From Chromobacterium paludis (lineage in GTDB: Bacteria; Pseudomonadota; Gammaproteobacteria; Burkholderiales; Chromobacteriaceae), in assembly GCF_008275125.1 (NCBI RefSeq), contig NZ_CP043473.1, positions 930,001 to 994,000 on the forward strand: DNA of 64,000 nt, in the 5' to 3' direction. A program made the position numbers and the translations under genes. Of the stretch, positions 10,104 through 19,141 are shown piece after piece; position 1 is the first letter of the stretch; every line of letters starts with the position of its first letter. The notes under the pieces were generated by a model. That model saw only the letters and a list, made by a program, of their open reading frames with translations, made no database searches and was not told the origin of the DNA.

Positions 10104-11099
10104 TTAGCGCGCCACAATCTGGTCGAACACCCCGCCGTCGGCGAAGTGGGTTTTCTGCGCCTTCTGCCAGCCGCCGAAGGTCTGGTCTATGGTGAACAGC
10201 TTCACCTTGCTGAACTGGCCGGCGTACTTAGCCGCCACCTTGGCGTCGCGCGGGCGGTAGTAGTGCTTGGCCGCCAGCTCCTGGCCTTCCGGGCTGTACA
10301 GGTAGTGCAGATAGGCTTCGGCCGCCTTGCGGGTGCCGCGCTTGTCTACGACCTTGTCCACCACGCTGACCGGCGGCTCGGCCAGGATGGAGACGGACGG
10401 GGTGACGATGTCGAACTTGTCCGGCCCCAGCTCCTTGGTGGCGAGGAAGGCCTCGTTCTCCCACGACAGCAGCACGTCGCCGATGCCGCGCTGGGTGAAG
10501 GTGATCAGCGAGCCGCGCGCGCCGGAGTCCAGCACCTTGACGTTGCCGTACAGCTTTTTGACGAAGTCCTTGGCCTTGGCGTCGTTGCCGCCGGGCTGCT
10601 TCAGCGCGTAGCCCCAGGCCGCCAGGTAGTTCCAGCGGGCGCCGCCGCCGGTCTTAGGGTTCGGCGTCACCACTTCCACGCCGGGCTTGGCCAGATCGTT
10701 CCAGTCCTGGATGCGCTTGGGATTGCCCTTGCGCACCAGGAACACGATGGTGGACGAGTAGGGCGACGCGTTGCGGGGCAGCCGCTGCTGCCAGTTGGGC
10801 GCGATGGACTTGGCCTGGCTGGAGATCTCATCGATGTCGTAGGCCAGCGCCAGCGTCACCACGTCGGCGTCCAGGCCGTCTATCACCGAGCGCGCCTGTT
10901 TGCCGGAGCCGCCGTGCGACTGCTTGACGGTGACGGTTTCGCCGGTCTTGGCCTTCCAGTATTTGGCGAAGGCGGCGTTGTAGTCCTGGTAGAACTCGCG
11001 GGTCGGATCGTAGGAGACGTTGAGCAAGGTGACGTCGGCGAAGGCGGAGGTGCTGCCAGCGAGTAGCAGGGCGATGGCGAGGCGGTGCAGTGGGCGCAT
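10104..11099 (-). CDS. sbp: Periplasmic sulfate-binding protein
   Basis: A sulfate-binding protein of about 331 residues that delivers sulfate to CysTWA. It has a signal peptide ([21 protein letters not shown], cleavage near 21) and then [17 protein letters not shown], the typical start of mature Sbp/CysP proteins. [43 protein letters not shown] and SRGSL-like DSGARGSL match the anion-binding loops of Sbp. The frame opens at 11213, but the ATG at 11099 starts the signal peptide and has GGAAAG upstream. It is separated from cysT by the intergenic repeat, so it may be transcribed from its own promoter. Confidence 0.93.
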   Translation of the reverse strand: MRPLHRLAIALLLAGSTSAFADVTLLNVSYDPTREFYQDYNAAFAKYWKAKTGETVTVKQSHGGSGKQARSVIDGLDADVVTLALAYDIDEISSQAKSIAPNWQQRLPRNASPYSSTIVFLVRKGNPKRIQDWNDLAKPGVEVVTPNPKTGGGARWNYLAAWGYALKQPGGNDAKAKDFVKKLYGNVKVLDSGARGSLITFTQRGIGDVLLSWENEAFLATKELGPDKFDIVTPSVSILAEPPVSVVDKVVDKRGTRKAAEAYLHYLYSPEGQELAAKHYYRPRDAKVAAKYAGQFSKVKLFTIDQTFGGWQKAQKTHFADGGVFDQIVAR

Positions 11100-11308
11100 G
11101 ATGCTTTCCATGGTGATTTTTTGAGTGGCGGCAGTCACTGTAGGCGGCGAGGGGATGTTGCCGGAAGCAAGAAATTCAGCAAACGATATGCAAAAGATGG
11201 CAAAAGCCGTCATTTCTAGAAAGTCGATAGGCTTATCGGCAAATCGTATATGACCTTGTCACGCCCGGGGCTATAGTGGCGCCAGTTTTCAGCAACCGGG
11301 TTTCACTC

Positions 11309-12184
11309 ATGAAACGATTCAAGCCCGCCAAGGCGCTTCCAGCCGGCTTCACGCCCGCCATGCTGGCCGCTGGCCAGCGATTGCTGCAAGCGGAAGGCGT
11401 GCAGATCAAGCTGCAGTGGAACGAGCAGGAAGTTTTCGCCAGCTTCGACGGCTGGTGGCTGTGCAGCGGCTTCATCCCGCAGGCTAGGGTGCGCGACGAT
11501 CGCTGCCAGTTGCTGCAGTACGCGGCGCGGCTGCGCATCTATGGCCAGTTTGGCCAGGTTTTGCCCGCCAATTGGCTGTTCGCGATGAATTACGGCGAAA
11601 GCAAGGCGGTGGCGTTGCTCAAGCTGATCCGCGTATTGCATGTGCTCAACCATCTGGGACGCAACGGCCGCCATCTGCCGCTGCGGATAGACGTCGACCC
11701 GCGCCTCTGCCACGCCTACAGCGACCGCATCGTCGATTTCACCTCAAGGCTGCTGGATGCGCTGGAGTTTCCGGCGCATCAGGCGCAGATGCTGCTGTTG
11801 CTGGACGAGCGCACCGCTGAGCTTGGGCTGTCGCTGCTGCGGCGCTACCGCCAGCACGGCCACAGGCTGGCGCTGGGCGATTTCGGCGCCGGCGCCCAGG
11901 ATTTGCTGCGCTTGTGGCGGCTGGAGCCGGACGGCCTGGCGCTGGCGCCGGGTTTCATGGGCCGCGCCATCATGTACCCGCGCGTGCGCGACCAATTGTT
12001 GGCGTTGATGCCGCAACTGGCGAGGCAGGGTTTCGCATTGGCCGTCGACGATATCGTCTGCGACAACATGCTGGCGGTGGCCAGGCGGATGCAAGCGGAT
12101 TACGGCTCTGGTCCGCTGCTGTCGGAAAGGCTGAAGCGGCAGCGAGCCGAACGCGAACTGGATGGTTATGACATTGCCTGTTAG
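11309..12184 (+). CDS. Degenerate EAL-domain protein
   Basis: A protein of about 291 residues with a fold like the EAL (cyclic-di-GMP phosphodiesterase) family. The late part reads RLALGDFGAGAQDLLRLWRLEPDGLALAPGFM, which lines up with the family's DDFGTGxSSLxxLxxLPxDxLKIDxxF segment but with GDF in place of DDF and LAP in place of KID. No intact E-A-L motif is visible near residues 40-70. Key metal ligands therefore seem lost and catalysis is unlikely. Such proteins usually act by binding partners or by sensing c-di-GMP. The start is uncertain: ATG at 11309 or GTG at 11276, with no clear ribosome site. It is divergent from sbp. Confidence 0.65.
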   Translation: MKRFKPAKALPAGFTPAMLAAGQRLLQAEGVQIKLQWNEQEVFASFDGWWLCSGFIPQARVRDDRCQLLQYAARLRIYGQFGQVLPANWLFAMNYGESKAVALLKLIRVLHVLNHLGRNGRHLPLRIDVDPRLCHAYSDRIVDFTSRLLDALEFPAHQAQMLLLLDERTAELGLSLLRRYRQHGHRLALGDFGAGAQDLLRLWRLEPDGLALAPGFMGRAIMYPRVRDQLLALMPQLARQGFALAVDDIVCDNMLAVARRMQADYGSGPLLSERLKRQRAERELDGYDIAC

Positions 12185-12224
12185 GATTTTGGCATGTTTC
12201 CATTTTGTTTAGGAGGGAGAGGCA

Positions 12225-12425
12225 ATGAAGCATTTGGCATGGGCAATGATGTGCGCGCTGGGCCTGTCGGCCTGCGTGATCGGCAATGCTGACAGTTACC
12301 GCGACGCGGCGCAGTTGCAGCGCATGACGGACCAGGCGGTCAAAACCTGCGGCCAGGGCAGGGTCAAGGCGGTGAGCTACAGCAACTTCAGCTGCGCGGT
12401 CGGCGATGCGCAGGAAACAAAATAA
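12225..12425 (+). CDS. Small putative lipoprotein
   Basis: A 66-residue protein with a strong ribosome site (AGGAGGGAGAGG ending about 4 bases before the ATG). The N-terminus MKHLAWAMMCALGLSAC is a lipoprotein signal with lipobox L-S-A-C17. The mature part of about 50 residues has two further cysteines (CGQGR and FSCAV), possibly one disulfide. I do not recognise the family. It is directly followed, with no gap, by the GNAT gene, so they are probably co-transcribed. Confidence 0.7.
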   Translation: MKHLAWAMMCALGLSACVIGNADSYRDAAQLQRMTDQAVKTCGQGRVKAVSYSNFSCAVGDAQETK

Positions 12426-13403
12426 ATGCAGGCATGCGATCAAAACGGATCGCTGACGCTCCGTTTATTGGGCGCGAGCGACGCCGCGGCTTATCAGGCC
12501 ATACGCGTGGCCGCCGCCACGCATGATCCGGCGGCCATGCACGCCAGCGCGGAAGAGGTCGCCGCGCTGAGCCTGGAAGCCATCCGGCAGCAGATCGAAC
12601 CCAGCGACACGCAGAAGGTGCTGGGCATGTTCCGCGGGGGCGAATTGATCGCCGTCGCCGCTTTGCGGCGCGAAACGCGGGCCAGGGCCCGCCATCGCGC
12701 CATGGTGCAGGGCGTGTTCACCCGGCCGGAGCATCGCGGCAAGGGAATCGCGCGCCGCTTGCTGCTGGCGGCGCTGGACGAGGCGGGCCGCATGCCGGGG
12801 CTGCTGTTGCTGGAGCTGGCGGTGCATGCGCAAAACGCGCCGGCCAAGGCCTTGTATCAATCCTTAGGATTCCGCCGCGCAGGTTTCTTGCCCGGCTCGC
12901 TGATGCTGGATGGCCGGCTGCTGGACGAGGAGTTGATGCAGCGTCCGCTGGCGGCGGCTCCCGCCCCGCTTGAAGCGGCCGCCCTGCCGGAGCCGGACGA
13001 TTACGAGCTGATCGAGGCGACGCCCGCTGTCGCCGACTACCGCCGCTTGCGCGCGGAATCCGGCCTCAGCCCCAAGACCGAAGAGGCGGCCCGCCGAGGG
13101 CTGGCCGGCACTTTGTTCGCGGCGCAGCTGCTGCATGACGGCGAGGTCGTGGGCATGGGGCGGGTCATAGGCGATGGCGGCAGTTTCTACCAAGTGGTGG
13201 ACATCGCCGTGCTGCCGGCGCACCAGGGCAGGGGACTGGGCAAGCGCATCATGGCGGCGATACGCGGCTATATCGACCGTGAGCTGCCCGTCAGCGCCTA
13301 CGTCAGCCTGATCGCCGACGGCGACGCCAGGCATCTGTACGCCCAGTTCGGCTTCGAACCCACCGCGCCGCGCTCTGAGGGCATGGCGCTGTTCAAACGT
13401 TGA
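12426..13403 (+). CDS. Tandem GNAT-family N-acetyltransferase
   Basis: A 325-residue cytoplasmic protein made of two GNAT domains. The first (about 10-170) has the acetyl-CoA loop GVFTRPEHRGKGIARRLL and a closing LYQSLGFRRAGF. The second (about 195-325) has DIAVLPAHQGRGLGKRIM and LYAQFGFEPTAPRSEGM. The first resembles acetyltransferases acting on small amines or antibiotics, the second small aminoalkyl-type GNATs. The substrate is unknown. It lies convergent to phnM, and PhnO of some phn operons is a GNAT aminophosphonate acetylase, but PhnO is single-domain and nothing here proves such a role. Confidence 0.8.
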   Translation: MQACDQNGSLTLRLLGASDAAAYQAIRVAAATHDPAAMHASAEEVAALSLEAIRQQIEPSDTQKVLGMFRGGELIAVAALRRETRARARHRAMVQGVFTRPEHRGKGIARRLLLAALDEAGRMPGLLLLELAVHAQNAPAKALYQSLGFRRAGFLPGSLMLDGRLLDEELMQRPLAAAPAPLEAAALPEPDDYELIEATPAVADYRRLRAESGLSPKTEEAARRGLAGTLFAAQLLHDGEVVGMGRVIGDGGSFYQVVDIAVLPAHQGRGLGKRIMAAIRGYIDRELPVSAYVSLIADGDARHLYAQFGFEPTAPRSEGMALFKR

Positions 13404-13427
13404 TTCCGGATGGGGCCGCGGCCCGCA

Positions 13428-14570
13428 TCAGAACACCCTCAGACCGGCATTCCATACCTTTTGCACCAGCGGCACATCGCCGCGCGCCGTCATGGCCACC
13501 AGATCGGCGCGCTGGCCGACGGCGATGCTTCCGCGGTCGGCGAGGCCCACCGCGCGCGCCGGATTCAGGCTGACGGCGGCGACGGCGCGCGGCAGGCTCC
13601 AGCCCGCCTGCGCGTGCAGCAGCCAGGCGGCGTGCAGCAGGCTGGCCGGCACGTAGTCGGACGACAGGATGTCCAGCAAGTCATGGCGGGCCAGCTCTAG
13701 CGCCGCCACATTGCCGGAGTGGGAGCCGCCGCGCACCACATTGGGCGCGCCCATCACGGTGGCGAGGCCATGCCGCCTGGCGGCCGCCGCCGCTTCCAGC
13801 GTGGTGGGGAATTCCGAGATCGCCACGCCGTCGCGCAGCGCTTCCGCGATGTGCGCCTCTTCGGTATCGTCGTGGCTGGCCAGCGCGATGCCGCGCGCCT
13901 GGGCCAGCTCCACCACCGCCTGCTTGTGGCGGCCGGCGTATTGCGCCTGCTTGGCCTTGCGTTCTTCGACGGCGGCCAGGAAGGTGTCTTGGTTCCAGCT
14001 GACTTTCTTCTTGCCGTAGTACTTCTTGTATTGCTCCAGGTCGCGGTATTGGCGCTGGCCCGGCGTGTGATCCATCACCGATACCAGCTTCACCGCCGGG
14101 TGGGCGATCAGCGGCTCCAGTTTGGCCAGCAGCCCCGGATAGGCCAGCTCGCAGCGCAGGTGGAACAGGTGGTCGGCGCGCAGCGCGTCCTCGTCCATGC
14201 CCTGGTTGATGGCGGCGAATGCGCTGTGCAGCGTGTCCAGCCGCACGCTGTCGCCCTCCAGATCGCCCACCGACAGCGCGTCCAGCACGGTGGTGATGCC
14301 GGCGGCCACGCATTGGGCGTCGTGAGTAATCACCGCGGGCAGAGCGGGCCACAGCACGCCGTTGCGCGGCATCAGGTGTTTTTCCAGATTGTCGGTGTGG
14401 ATTTCCACCAGTCCGGGCAGCAGCAGCGCGCTGGCCAGGTTTTCGCCTTCGGTCAGCGGCTGCTCGTGGATGGCGGCGATCAGGCCGGTCTCGATGTCTA
14501 TTTGAAGCGCGCCGTTTTCGATGACGCGGTCGGCCAGCACGATGCGGGCGTGGTTCAGAATCTGTTTCAT
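13428..14570 (-). CDS. phnM: Ribophosphonate triphosphate hydrolase PhnM (C-P lyase pathway)
   Basis: A 380-residue amidohydrolase-fold enzyme that removes pyrophosphate from 5-triphosphoribosyl-1-phosphonate to give the monophosphate substrate of PhnJ. Marks are LLPGLVEIHTDNLEKH (metal-binding H-x-D region), HDAQCVAAGITTVLDALSVGD, VSVMDHTPGQRQYRD, ALASHDDTEEAH and the final GQRADLVAM typical of amidohydrolases. The open frame extends to 14915, but the ATG at 14570 overlaps the phnL stop as ATGA and starts the family sequence. It ends the phnGHIJKLM operon. Confidence 0.95.
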   Translation of the reverse strand: MKQILNHARIVLADRVIENGALQIDIETGLIAAIHEQPLTEGENLASALLLPGLVEIHTDNLEKHLMPRNGVLWPALPAVITHDAQCVAAGITTVLDALSVGDLEGDSVRLDTLHSAFAAINQGMDEDALRADHLFHLRCELAYPGLLAKLEPLIAHPAVKLVSVMDHTPGQRQYRDLEQYKKYYGKKKVSWNQDTFLAAVEERKAKQAQYAGRHKQAVVELAQARGIALASHDDTEEAHIAEALRDGVAISEFPTTLEAAAAARRHGLATVMGAPNVVRGGSHSGNVAALELARHDLLDILSSDYVPASLLHAAWLLHAQAGWSLPRAVAAVSLNPARAVGLADRGSIAVGQRADLVAMTARGDVPLVQKVWNAGLRVF

Positions 14571-15274
14571 GCTGCGGTTTCCGTGTGTTGCGCCAGCGGG
14601 ACCTGGAACACGCGGCTGGCGATGGCGTCGCGGGTGGGCGCGTCGTGGAAGATGCCGATTAAGGCCGCGCCGCGGGCCAGCGCCTCGCGCATCAGCTGCA
14701 CCACCACGTCGCGGTTGGCGGCGTCGAGGGATGCTGTCGGCTCGTCCAGCAGCAGGATGGGGCGCGGCGCGATCATGCCGCGCGCGATGTTGACGCGCTG
14801 CTGCTCGCCGCCGGAGAAGGTGGCCGGCGGCAGGCTCCACAGCCGTTCGGCGATGTTCAGCCGCGCCAGCCATTCGCCGGCCGCCAGCCGCGCCTCGGCG
14901 TCGGCGGCGCCCCATTCGCGCAGCGGTTCGGCGACGATGTCCAGCGCCGACACCCGCGGGATCACCCGCAGAAACTGGCTGACATAACCCAGCGTGTGGC
15001 GGCGCACGGCGGCGATTTCATGCGGCAGCGCGCGGGCCATGTCCAGCCATGCGCCCTGGTGGAAGACGCCGATGCGGCCGCCATCGACCAGATAGTTGGC
15101 GTACAGCGCCTTCAAGAGCGTGCTCTTGCCGGCGCCGGACGGGCCGGACAGCGCCACGCATTCGCCGGCGGCCGCCTGCAGCGAAACATCGGTCAGCACC
15201 GGCAGCCGCAGCCCGCCCTGCTGGTGCAGGGTGAAGGTCTTGCTCAGGTTTTGCGCGTCTATCAATAGATTCAT
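14567..15274 (-). CDS. phnL: C-P lyase ABC-type protein PhnL
   Basis: A 235-residue ABC ATPase-like subunit. Walker A is SGPSGAGKST (about 43-52), the signature FSGGEQQRVNIARG and Walker B ILLLDEPTASLD. The segment RRHTLGYVSQFLRVIPRVSALDIVAEPL is characteristic of PhnL. PhnL is needed for phosphonate use and binds the C-P lyase core with PhnK rather than driving transport. It lies 4 bases after the phnK stop and overlaps phnM by 4. Confidence 0.95.
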   Translation of the reverse strand: MNLLIDAQNLSKTFTLHQQGGLRLPVLTDVSLQAAAGECVALSGPSGAGKSTLLKALYANYLVDGGRIGVFHQGAWLDMARALPHEIAAVRRHTLGYVSQFLRVIPRVSALDIVAEPLREWGAADAEARLAAGEWLARLNIAERLWSLPPATFSGGEQQRVNIARGMIAPRPILLLDEPTASLDAANRDVVVQLMREALARGAALIGIFHDAPTRDAIASRVFQVPLAQHTETAA

Positions 15275-15278
15275 GATT

Positions 15279-16052
15279 TCAGGCCTGCAGGATGGAAGAC
15301 ACCAGAAGCTGGCTGTACGGGTGTTGCGGGTCGTCGAGGATCTGATCGGTGAGGCCGGCCTCCACCACGCGGCCTTTTTGCATCACCAGGGTGCGCTGAG
15401 CCAATAGCCGCGCCACGCCCAGATCATGCGTCACCATGATGACGGCGATGCCGGCGTCGCGCACCAGGCGGCGGGTGAGGTCGAGAAAGCGCGCCTGAAC
15501 CGACACGTCCAGGCCGCCGGTGGGCTCGTCCATGAATACCAGCCGCGGCTGCGTGACCAGATTGCGGGCGATCTGCAGCCGCTGCTGCATGCCGCCGGAA
15601 AAGGCGGACGGCTTGTCGTCCAGCCGCGCGCGGTCTATCTCCACCTTTTCCAGCCAATCGCCGGCGGTCTGCCGCAGCCGGCCGTAGTGGCGTTCTCCCA
15701 GCGCCATCAGCCGCTCGCTGACGTTGGCGCCGGCGGAGACGCCCATGCGCAGGCCTTCGCGGGCGTGCTGGGTGACGAAGCCCCATTCGCTGCGCGCCAG
15801 GCGGCGCCGTTCGGCTTCCGGTAGGTGGGTCAGCTCGTGCGCCGCGCCGTCGCGGTCGGCGAAGCGCACGCTGCCGGCGTCCGCGGCCAGGCGGCCGGCC
15901 AGGGTGGACAGCAGCGTGGACTTGCCGGAGCCGGATTCGCCGACGATGCACAGCACCTCGCCCGGATACAGCTGGAAATTCACGTCGAAGCAGCCCTGGC
16001 CATTGCCGTAGTCCTTGCTCAGCCCGCTCACGGTAAGAATGGGCGCCATCAT
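15279..16052 (-). CDS. phnK: C-P lyase ABC-type protein PhnK
   Basis: A 257-residue ABC protein that docks on the PhnGHIJ core next to PhnJ. Walker A is GESGSGKST, with the Q-loop region FVTQHAREGLRMGVSAGANVSERLMA (typical of PhnK), signature FSGGMQQRLQIARN, Walker B LVFMDEPTGGLD and the H-loop THDLG. The end (DDPQHPYSQLLVSSIL) resembles oligopeptide-type ATPases, as expected for this family. Its start overlaps the phnJ stop by 4 bases. Confidence 0.95.
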   Translation of the reverse strand: MMAPILTVSGLSKDYGNGQGCFDVNFQLYPGEVLCIVGESGSGKSTLLSTLAGRLAADAGSVRFADRDGAAHELTHLPEAERRRLARSEWGFVTQHAREGLRMGVSAGANVSERLMALGERHYGRLRQTAGDWLEKVEIDRARLDDKPSAFSGGMQQRLQIARNLVTQPRLVFMDEPTGGLDVSVQARFLDLTRRLVRDAGIAVIMVTHDLGVARLLAQRTLVMQKGRVVEAGLTDQILDDPQHPYSQLLVSSILQA

Positions 16053-16891
16053 GCTTGTTTCTCCCGCTGGCAGTAGTCGGTGTCCGAACAGACGAATAGC
16101 CGGCTGCCGGCGTCGTCGGTGACGATTTCATCCAGATAGCTCACGCGCGAACCGCACAGCGCGCAGCCTTGCTCCCAGCTTTGGGCCGTAAACGGATGAT
16201 CGTCGAAGGCCAGGCTTTCCACCTTGGTGTAGGGCGGAATCGCGTACAGCCGCTTCTCGCGGCCGGCGCCGAACAATAGCAGCGCCGGGTTCATGTCCAG
16301 CTTGGGATTGTCAAATTTCGGAATCGGAGACGGCGAAGCCAGGTAGCGGCCATTCACCATCACCGGGTAGTCGTAGCTGGCGGCGATGTGGCCGAAGCGG
16401 GCGATGTCTTCGTACAGCTTGACGTGCATCAGGCCGTATTCCTGGTGCGCGTGCAGCTTGCGCGTTTCCACCTCGCTGGCTTCCAGCGTGCGCAGCGGTT
16501 CCGGCTCCGGCACCTGAAAGATCATGATCTGGCCGGGCTGCAGCGGTGTTTCCGGGATGCGGTGACGGGTCTGGATCAGCGTCGCGTCGCGGGTGGCCGT
16601 GGTGGTGGCCACGCCCGCCACGCGGCCGAAGAAGCGGCGGATGTTGACGGCGTTGGTGGTGTCGTCGGCGCCCTGGTCGATGACTTTCAGCACGTCGTCG
16701 CGGCCGATCACGCTGGCGGTCACCTGGATGCCGCCGGTGCCCCAGCCGTAGGGCAGCGGCATTTCGCGGCTGCCGAACGGCACCTGGTAGCCGGGTATCG
16801 CCACCGCTTTGAGCAGGCCGCGGCGCAGCATGCGCTTGGTGTTCTCGTCGAGGAAGCCGAAGTTGTAGCGGTCGTTGCGGGAATCAGTCAT
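16049..16891 (-). CDS. phnJ: C-P lyase radical SAM subunit PhnJ
   Basis: A 280-residue enzyme that cleaves the carbon-phosphorus bond of 5-phosphoribosyl-1-phosphonate through a radical SAM mechanism. The iron-sulfur cysteines are C243, C246, C268 and C274, giving C-x2-C-x21-C-x5-C, the spacing known for PhnJ. The start (YNFGFLDENTKRMLRRGLLKAVAIPGYQVPFGSREMP), the PYGWGTGGIQ and the HAHQEYGLMHVKLYED segments are hallmarks. It overlaps phnI by 8 bases and phnK by 4. Confidence 0.97.
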   Translation of the reverse strand: MTDSRNDRYNFGFLDENTKRMLRRGLLKAVAIPGYQVPFGSREMPLPYGWGTGGIQVTASVIGRDDVLKVIDQGADDTTNAVNIRRFFGRVAGVATTTATRDATLIQTRHRIPETPLQPGQIMIFQVPEPEPLRTLEASEVETRKLHAHQEYGLMHVKLYEDIARFGHIAASYDYPVMVNGRYLASPSPIPKFDNPKLDMNPALLLFGAGREKRLYAIPPYTKVESLAFDDHPFTAQSWEQGCALCGSRVSYLDEIVTDDAGSRLFVCSDTDYCQREKQA

Positions 16892-17969
16892 CGGCCTTCT
16901 CCTGGTCGGCGGCGGCGCGCAGCTGGCGGATCAGCGCCAGCTCGGCCTGGAAGTCCACGTAATGCGGCAGTTTCAGGTGCTGGACGAAGCCGGAGGCTTC
17001 GACATTGTCGCTGTGATACAGCACGAATTCGCCTTGCTGCGCCGGCGCGTGGGCGGTTTCGCCCAGCTCCTCGGCGCGCAGGCTGCGGTCCACCAGCGCC
17101 ATCGCCATCGCCTTGCGCTCGGCCTCGCCGAAGCTCAGGCCGTAGCCGCGGGTGAACTGCGGCGGCGCGGTCTTGCTGCCGGCGAACTGGTTGATCATCT
17201 GGCATTCGGTCAGCGTGATCTCGCCGATGTCGATCTCGAAGCCCAGCTCTTCCGGGCACACCATCACGCTGACCTCGCCCATGCGGATTTCGCCGGCAAA
17301 CGGGTGGCTCTCGGCGTAGCCGCGCTGGGTGGAGTAGGCCAGGCCCAACAGCCAGCCTTCGTCGCCGCGGGCCAGGTTCTGCAGCCGCGCCGGGCGGCTG
17401 GCGGGGAACATCAGCGGCTCGCGGGTCAGGTCCACCGGCTCCGGATCGCCCTCGGGCGGCAGGTCGGCTTCGATCAAGCCTTCGCGGTCCAGCAGCTGCA
17501 GCACGCCGGGCAGCATGTCCGGCAGCGGCGCGGCGGCTTGTTCCGGTTCGACTTTTTGCGAGGTCTCCATCAGGCTGAAATCCAGCAGGCGCTGGGTGTA
17601 GTCGGCGGTGGGGCCGAGGATCTGGCCGCCCGGCACGTCCTTGAAGGTGCCGGACACGCGGCGGCGCACCCGCATCGCGGCGGTGTTGAGCGGCAGGCTC
17701 TGGCCGAAGCGCGGCAGCGTGGTGCGGAAGGCGCGCAGCAGGAACACGGCCTCGATGCTGTCGCCGCTGGCCTGCTTCAACGCCAACGCGGCCAATTCCT
17801 CATCGTACAACGAGCCTTCCTGCATCACGCGGGCCACGGCCAGGCGCAGCTGTTGGCGGATTTGGGCGATGGTCAGCTCCGGCGCGGCCTCGTCGCCGCG
17901 GCGCGCGGCGGCCAGCAGGTTCCAGGAGCGGGCGATGGCGGTTTCCCCGCCTTTCACGGCTACGTACAT
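16884..17969 (-). CDS. phnI: C-P lyase core subunit PhnI
   Basis: A 361-residue subunit which, with PhnG, PhnH and PhnL, moves the phosphonate onto the ribose of ATP with loss of adenine. The start MYVAVKGGETAIARSW and the blocks QLRLAVARVMQEGSLYDEELAALALKQA and HPFAGEIRMGEVSV are typical. The length matches the family. The gene starts directly after the phnH stop and its end runs 8 bases into phnJ. Confidence 0.95.
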   Translation of the reverse strand: MYVAVKGGETAIARSWNLLAAARRGDEAAPELTIAQIRQQLRLAVARVMQEGSLYDEELAALALKQASGDSIEAVFLLRAFRTTLPRFGQSLPLNTAAMRVRRRVSGTFKDVPGGQILGPTADYTQRLLDFSLMETSQKVEPEQAAAPLPDMLPGVLQLLDREGLIEADLPPEGDPEPVDLTREPLMFPASRPARLQNLARGDEGWLLGLAYSTQRGYAESHPFAGEIRMGEVSVMVCPEELGFEIDIGEITLTECQMINQFAGSKTAPPQFTRGYGLSFGEAERKAMAMALVDRSLRAEELGETAHAPAQQGEFVLYHSDNVEASGFVQHLKLPHYVDFQAELALIRQLRAAADQEKADD

Positions 17970-18548
17970 TCAACCCTCCCGGATGCGGGCGCTGCGCGGC
18001 AGCCCGGCGATGTGGGTGTTGGCAATCAGCACGGCGTCCACGCCCAGCGGAAAGCGGGCGTGATTGCGCTGCCATTCGCGCCAGAAGCCTTTAGGCAGGC
18101 CGGCGGCGCCGAAGTGGCGCGGCGCGGCGAAGCCGGGGCCGCCGCCTTCCACCTGGTCCGCGCCGAAATCATCCACTTCGATCAACAGCGTGGCCGAGCG
18201 GTCCGGGTATTCGGCGCTGCCGGCTTTCAGGCTCATGATATCTGGCAGCGGCATGCCGGCGGCGATGACGATGAAGTCCGCTTGTTCCGGCAGATCGGTC
18301 ATGCGCATGCCGGTGTGGAAGCGCAGGCTGGAAATGGTTTCATCGGGCAGCGCCGGCAGCCAGACGCTCACGCCCTGGTCTGCCAGCGTGTAAAGCAAAG
18401 CTGCGGTGCCGGCCTGGAGACCGGGCAGGGCCGGCGGCAACACCGGCAGCGCGCGTGGCAGCAAGGGTTCTGCCATCGCGGACAGAACCGCGCGGAACGT
18501 TTGCTGGGCGTCATCCACCGGCTGGGAAAAAGCGCTGCGCATGGTCAT
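17970..18548 (-). CDS. phnH: C-P lyase core subunit PhnH
   Basis: A subunit of about 192 residues of the PhnGHIJ core. The start SAFSQPVDDAQQTFRAVLSAMAEP, the middle LLYTLADQGVSVWLP and the end GPGFAAPRHFG...FPLGVDAVLI match PhnH. The open frame reaches 19217, but the ATG at 18548 overlaps the phnG stop as ATGA and gives the family length. A second in-frame ATG sits at 18542. Confidence 0.93.
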   Translation of the reverse strand: MTMRSAFSQPVDDAQQTFRAVLSAMAEPLLPRALPVLPPALPGLQAGTAALLYTLADQGVSVWLPALPDETISSLRFHTGMRMTDLPEQADFIVIAAGMPLPDIMSLKAGSAEYPDRSATLLIEVDDFGADQVEGGGPGFAAPRHFGAAGLPKGFWREWQRNHARFPLGVDAVLIANTHIAGLPRSARIREG

Positions 18549-18979
18549 TCCCCCCGCAGCATGGTGAAGAATTCGACCTTGCTGGCGGCGGCTTCGCGCG
18601 AACGGGCGGCGCGGCGCTCGGCCAGCTCGCTTTCCAGCGGCGCAATCCAGGCCTTCATCAGTTCGCCATGGCGGGCCGGGTCTTGCAGCAGCGCGTCGGC
18701 CTGGGCGATCAGCTCGGCATGGCGGCCGTCGGTGCCGCGCACCCAGCCGTGGCCGATATGATCGCCTATCTGGCAGCTGGCGCGGCTGACGCTGATTTCG
18801 CCCAGGTTGAAACGGGCGCCGCTGCCGCCGCTGCGGCCTTGCAGCATCATCAGGCCGGTTTCGGCGCGGCGCAGCCAGCGCGTCTCGGCGGGCAGATCCG
18901 GCGGCAGCAGGGCCTGCAGCCGTTCGATGGGGCTGTTGGCCAGCGCGGAAAGCCAGCGCTGTCGGGTGGAGGTGTCCAT
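18545..18979 (-). CDS. phnG: C-P lyase core subunit PhnG
   Basis: A subunit of about 144 residues and first gene of the phnGHIJKLM operon. TRQRWLSALANSP at the start, LRRAETGLMMLQGRSGGSGARFNLGE and ASKVEFFTMLRGE at the end match E. coli PhnG as I remember it. I preferred the ATG at 18979 (GAGG at suitable spacing, start like E. coli) to that at 18991. The candidate PhnF operator lies about 37 bases upstream. Confidence 0.92.
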   Translation of the reverse strand: MDTSTRQRWLSALANSPIERLQALLPPDLPAETRWLRRAETGLMMLQGRSGGSGARFNLGEISVSRASCQIGDHIGHGWVRGTDGRHAELIAQADALLQDPARHGELMKAWIAPLESELAERRAARSREAAASKVEFFTMLRGE

Positions 18980-19008
18980 CGTGTGCCTCATGGTTCAAGA
19001 AATATTCA

Positions 19009-19030
19009 TATAAACGTATAGACGTATGCA
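19009..19030 (-). promoter_or_regulatory. Candidate PhnF operator before phnG
   Basis: On the minus strand this reads TGCATACGTCTATACGTTTATA. Its core GTCTATAC (19016-19023) fits the operator pattern published for HutC-subfamily GntR regulators, GTMTAKAC, and PhnF belongs to that subfamily. The same GTCTATACGT followed by YTA occurs before phnS at 29003. Its place just upstream of phnG suits repression of the operon. Binding is inferred. Confidence 0.6.
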
Positions 19031-19141
19031 TGATAATGGCGGGCAACGATGGCTTAACAGCATGCGGCGATGAAGGTTTTGTGACGTTTTCAAGGCGGGC
19101 GCAGACGATTGCTTTAGCGCTGCGGTGATCAACATGTTTTT

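Noticed and set aside
13411..13430. Palindrome GGGCCGCGGCCC-like between the GNAT gene and phnM as a terminator
   Set aside because: It has almost no loop and no T-run, and it touches the phnM stop; base composition alone explains it.
13719..14987. Plus-strand frames opposite phnM and phnL
   Set aside because: Products are low-complexity and lack family motifs; the minus strand has the overlapped phn operon.
16875..18761. A 628-codon plus-strand frame opposite phnI and phnH
   Set aside because: It is His/Gln/Ala/Gly-rich shadow sequence with no recognisable domain.
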